Shown: piece after piece, positions 62,430-64,000 of the stretch
Layout: every line of letters starts with the position of its first letter
Numbering within the stretch: position 1 is the first letter of the stretch
From: Erythrobacter litoralis
Lineage (GTDB): Bacteria > Pseudomonadota > Alphaproteobacteria > Sphingomonadales > Sphingomonadaceae
Length of the DNA: 64,000 bases
Direction: 5' to 3'
NCBI RefSeq assembly: GCF_001719165.1
Contig: NZ_CP017057.1
Coordinates: 1,178,001-1,242,000 of the forward strand
Position numbers and translations under genes: made by a program
The notes under the pieces: model-generated
Told to the model about the DNA's origin: nothing
Seen by the model: only the letters and a program-made list of their open reading frames with translations
Databases searched by the model: none

Positions 62430-63530
62430 ATGCTCGAGCTGGCGATCATTCTTCCGACGCTCAACGAGCGCGGCAACCTTGCCTCGCTGGTCGAGCGGAT
62501 CGATGGCGCGTTGGGGCCGATGCTGGGGGATGGGGGCTGGGAAGTCCTGATAGTCGACGACGACAGCCGGGACGGCACGGCGGACGAGGCGCGCGCGCTG
62601 GCGCTAACGGACCGGCGCGTGCGGGTGATCCAGCGGATCGGGCGGCGCGGCCTCGCCAGCGCGGCGATGGAGGGTTTCTGCGCCACCGCCGCTCCTTTCG
62701 CCGCCGTGATGGACGCCGATCACCAGCACGATCCGGCGCTGCTGCCGAAAATGCTCGCCGCGCTGAAAGCCGGGGAGGCGGAGGTCTGCGTCGCCAGCCG
62801 CTTTGCCGAAGGGGCGAGCACGGCGAACTGGGCCGATCCGGAACGCGAAAAGCTCTCCGGCCTTGCCAACCGCGTCGCGCGCGCGCTGACGGGCGTCGAT
62901 CTGACCGATCCGATGAGCGGCTATTTCATGCTCCCGACCGCGACCGCGCGCGCCATGGTCCCGCGCCTTTCGGGGATCGGCTTCAAGATCCTGCTCGATC
63001 TCCTCGCCACATCGGACCGGCCCTTGCGCGTGAAGGAATTCCCGCTCGATTTCGCCGCACGGCGCGAAGGCACTAGCAAACTGGACCGCGCGATCCTGTT
63101 CGATTTTCTCGCCGGGCTCTATGACCGGACGATGGGCCGCCTCGTCCCCACCCGTTTCGCCCTGTTCGGCACGGTCGGCGCGCTGGGCGTGATTGTTCAT
63201 TTCGCGGTGCTTTCTGCGCTGCTCCTCGTGTTCGAGGAAGGCTTTACTCTCGCGCAGGGCGCGGCGGTGCTGGTGGCGATGAGCTTCAATTTCTGGCTCA
63301 ACAATTACCTTACCTATCGCGACCAGCGGCTGAAGGGCTGGGGCGCGGTGCTGCGCGGCTGGCTGGGTTTCTGCGGAACTTGCGCGATCGGCGGCTTCGC
63401 CAACGTGGCGGTGGCGACCTTGCTCGAATCGCAGGGGCTGTTCTGGGCGTTCGCTGCGCTGGCCGGGATCCTGGTCGGGTCGGTCTGGAACTATGCGCTC
63501 TCCAGCCGCTTCGTCTGGGGTCGGTTCTAG
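62430..63530 (+). CDS. GT2-GtrA fusion (dolichol-phosphate mannosyltransferase-like)
   Basis: A 366-residue two-part protein. Residues 1-230 are a DPM1-like GT2: AIILPTLNERGNLASLVERI, VDDDSRDGTADEARA, MDADHQHDPALLPKML and a PMSGYFMLPTA tail. Residues 240-366 are a GtrA flippase-like domain with four helices (FALFGTVGALGVIVHFAVL, AMSFNFWLNNYLTYRDQRLKG). Such fusions make and flip polyprenyl-phosphate sugars for transfer in the periplasm. Its stop overlaps that of the convergent PMT-like gene in a shared CTAG, which suggests a functional link. Confidence 0.92.
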   Translation: MLELAIILPTLNERGNLASLVERIDGALGPMLGDGGWEVLIVDDDSRDGTADEARALALTDRRVRVIQRIGRRGLASAAMEGFCATAAPFAAVMDADHQHDPALLPKMLAALKAGEAEVCVASRFAEGASTANWADPEREKLSGLANRVARALTGVDLTDPMSGYFMLPTATARAMVPRLSGIGFKILLDLLATSDRPLRVKEFPLDFAARREGTSKLDRAILFDFLAGLYDRTMGRLVPTRFALFGTVGALGVIVHFAVLSALLLVFEEGFTLAQGAAVLVAMSFNFWLNNYLTYRDQRLKGWGAVLRGWLGFCGTCAIGGFANVAVATLLESQGLFWAFAALAGILVGSVWNYALSSRFVWGRF

Positions 63531-64000
63531 CGCCAGCCCGAAATCCAGGTCCAGTCGGCAAAGCTCATCGGCCCGTCCAATGGCGCGGCGGAGAGGACTT
63601 TCCAGAACAGCGCGAAGAAAAGCGCGCTCCCAAGCGGCACCGCCCAGCCGAGCCAGCGCAGCCGCTCCACCTGGCGCAGGTTCGACAGCGCCAGCGCGAG
63701 CGCGGCCAGCAGGAACACGCTTGGCATCATGTAGTGGTAATAGAACTGCACCGGCTTGGGCGCGATCACCCACAGGCCGAGGCTCGCGGCATAGCCGATC
63801 ACCGCCGCGACCTTGGCCCATTCGCGCCGCCACAATCCGGTCACCATGCACCACACCAGCGCGAACAGGCCAAGGAGCATGGTCAGCGGGTTGCCGATCA
63901 GCAGCACCCCGCGCTGGGCCCCGTCGGCGAATTCGTAGAGATACCAGATGCCGCGCGTGTTCGTGACCCATTGGGCCCAGGTGCTCTGGTAACTGTGAGG
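63527..64000 (-). CDS. PMT-like membrane protein, C-terminal part (5' end outside window)
   Basis: The visible 157 residues are the C-terminal end. They begin PHSYQSTWAQWVTNTRGIWYLYEFADGAQRGVLLIGNPLTM and carry four helices (LLGLFALVWCMVTGL, VAAVIGYAASLGLWVIA, FLLAALALALSNL, LGWAVPLGSALFFALFW). The pattern HSYxSxW...IWYLYE...GNP and the FYYHYMMPSVF loop match the C-terminal four-helix domain of protein O-mannosyltransferases (PMT). It is probably the glycosyltransferase that uses the lipid-linked sugar from the neighbouring GT2-GtrA fusion. Confidence 0.8.
   Translation of the reverse strand, partial: PHSYQSTWAQWVTNTRGIWYLYEFADGAQRGVLLIGNPLTMLLGLFALVWCMVTGLWRREWAKVAAVIGYAASLGLWVIAPKPVQFYYHYMMPSVFLLAALALALSNLRQVERLRWLGWAVPLGSALFFALFWKVLSAAPLDGPMSFADWTWISGWR

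Noticed and set aside
62604..63971. A 455-codon minus-strand open frame
   Set aside because: Antisense to the GT2-GtrA gene; the real minus-strand gene at the edge uses another frame with membrane helices.
1..64000. CRISPR array, riboswitch or phage
   Set aside because: No regularly spaced repeats, no riboswitch core that I recognise and no phage structural genes were seen.

Overview
The window is high-GC, densely packed bacterial chromosome. Gene content and order suggest an alphaproteobacterium of the order Sphingomonadales, probably Erythrobacter-like: a MucR/Ros regulator, DUF1489, the miaB-phoH-ybeY-corC block, the nifU-tsaB-rimI-fur-plsC block, class II DAHP synthase, cyclophilin and MgtE. 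This assignment is an inference from families; there is no rRNA here to confirm it. One tRNA (Gln, TTG) is present. No CRISPR array, prophage or integrase was seen.

Layout. 0-4.8 kb: a minus-strand run dciA, two DsbA-family thiol proteins, and smc, which runs off the left edge. 4.8-15.2 kb: housekeeping and small membrane genes (mutY, a Tat-exported serine hydrolase, nudC, a FrnE-type DsbA protein, an HdeD-like protein, DUF1489, an SDR, mgtE, cyclophilin, a lipoprotein). 15.2-22.6 kb: miaB-phoH then ybeY-corC, split by an insert of about 3.4 kb carrying two small membrane proteins, a processive GT2 glycosyltransferase and an outer-membrane beta-barrel protein. 22.7-28.2 kb: a LysR regulator, then minus-strand plsC, fur, mucR, rimI, tsaB, a nitroreductase and nifU. 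28.3-37.5 kb: M16 peptidase, DAHP synthase, the ergothioneine pair egtB-egtD, a FAD oxidoreductase and an SDR.

37.5-46.1 kb is visibly less GC-rich and looks accessory. It holds a broken HerA-like ATPase, a GGDEF-EAL protein, a DUF1501/DUF1800 pair, an HD-GYP phosphodiesterase and a broken GMC oxidoreductase, and it ends at tRNA-Gln. 46.1-54.2 kb returns to core style: YghU-type GST, NAD synthase, two transporters, and azoR-pirin with a divergent LysR regulator. 54.2-55.9 kb has an intact IS5/IS427-type element with a canonical -1 frameshift heptamer, sitting between two paralogous SpoIIAA-like genes. 55.9-64 kb: ilvE, a small-transcript region, a lipoprotein, tlyA, tspO, ubiK, recO, leuB, a GT2-GtrA fusion and a partial PMT-like membrane protein.

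Most interesting signals: (1) the exopolysaccharide-like GT2/beta-barrel cluster inserted between phoH and ybeY; (2) an unannotated 18-codon gene at 57.39 kb with a 14-base Shine-Dalgarno matching the 16S 3' end and its own hairpin; (3) short tandem repeats that straddle the stop codons of four unrelated genes; (4) two gene remnants inside the accessory segment; (5) at least five convergent pairs that share a four-base stop overlap.
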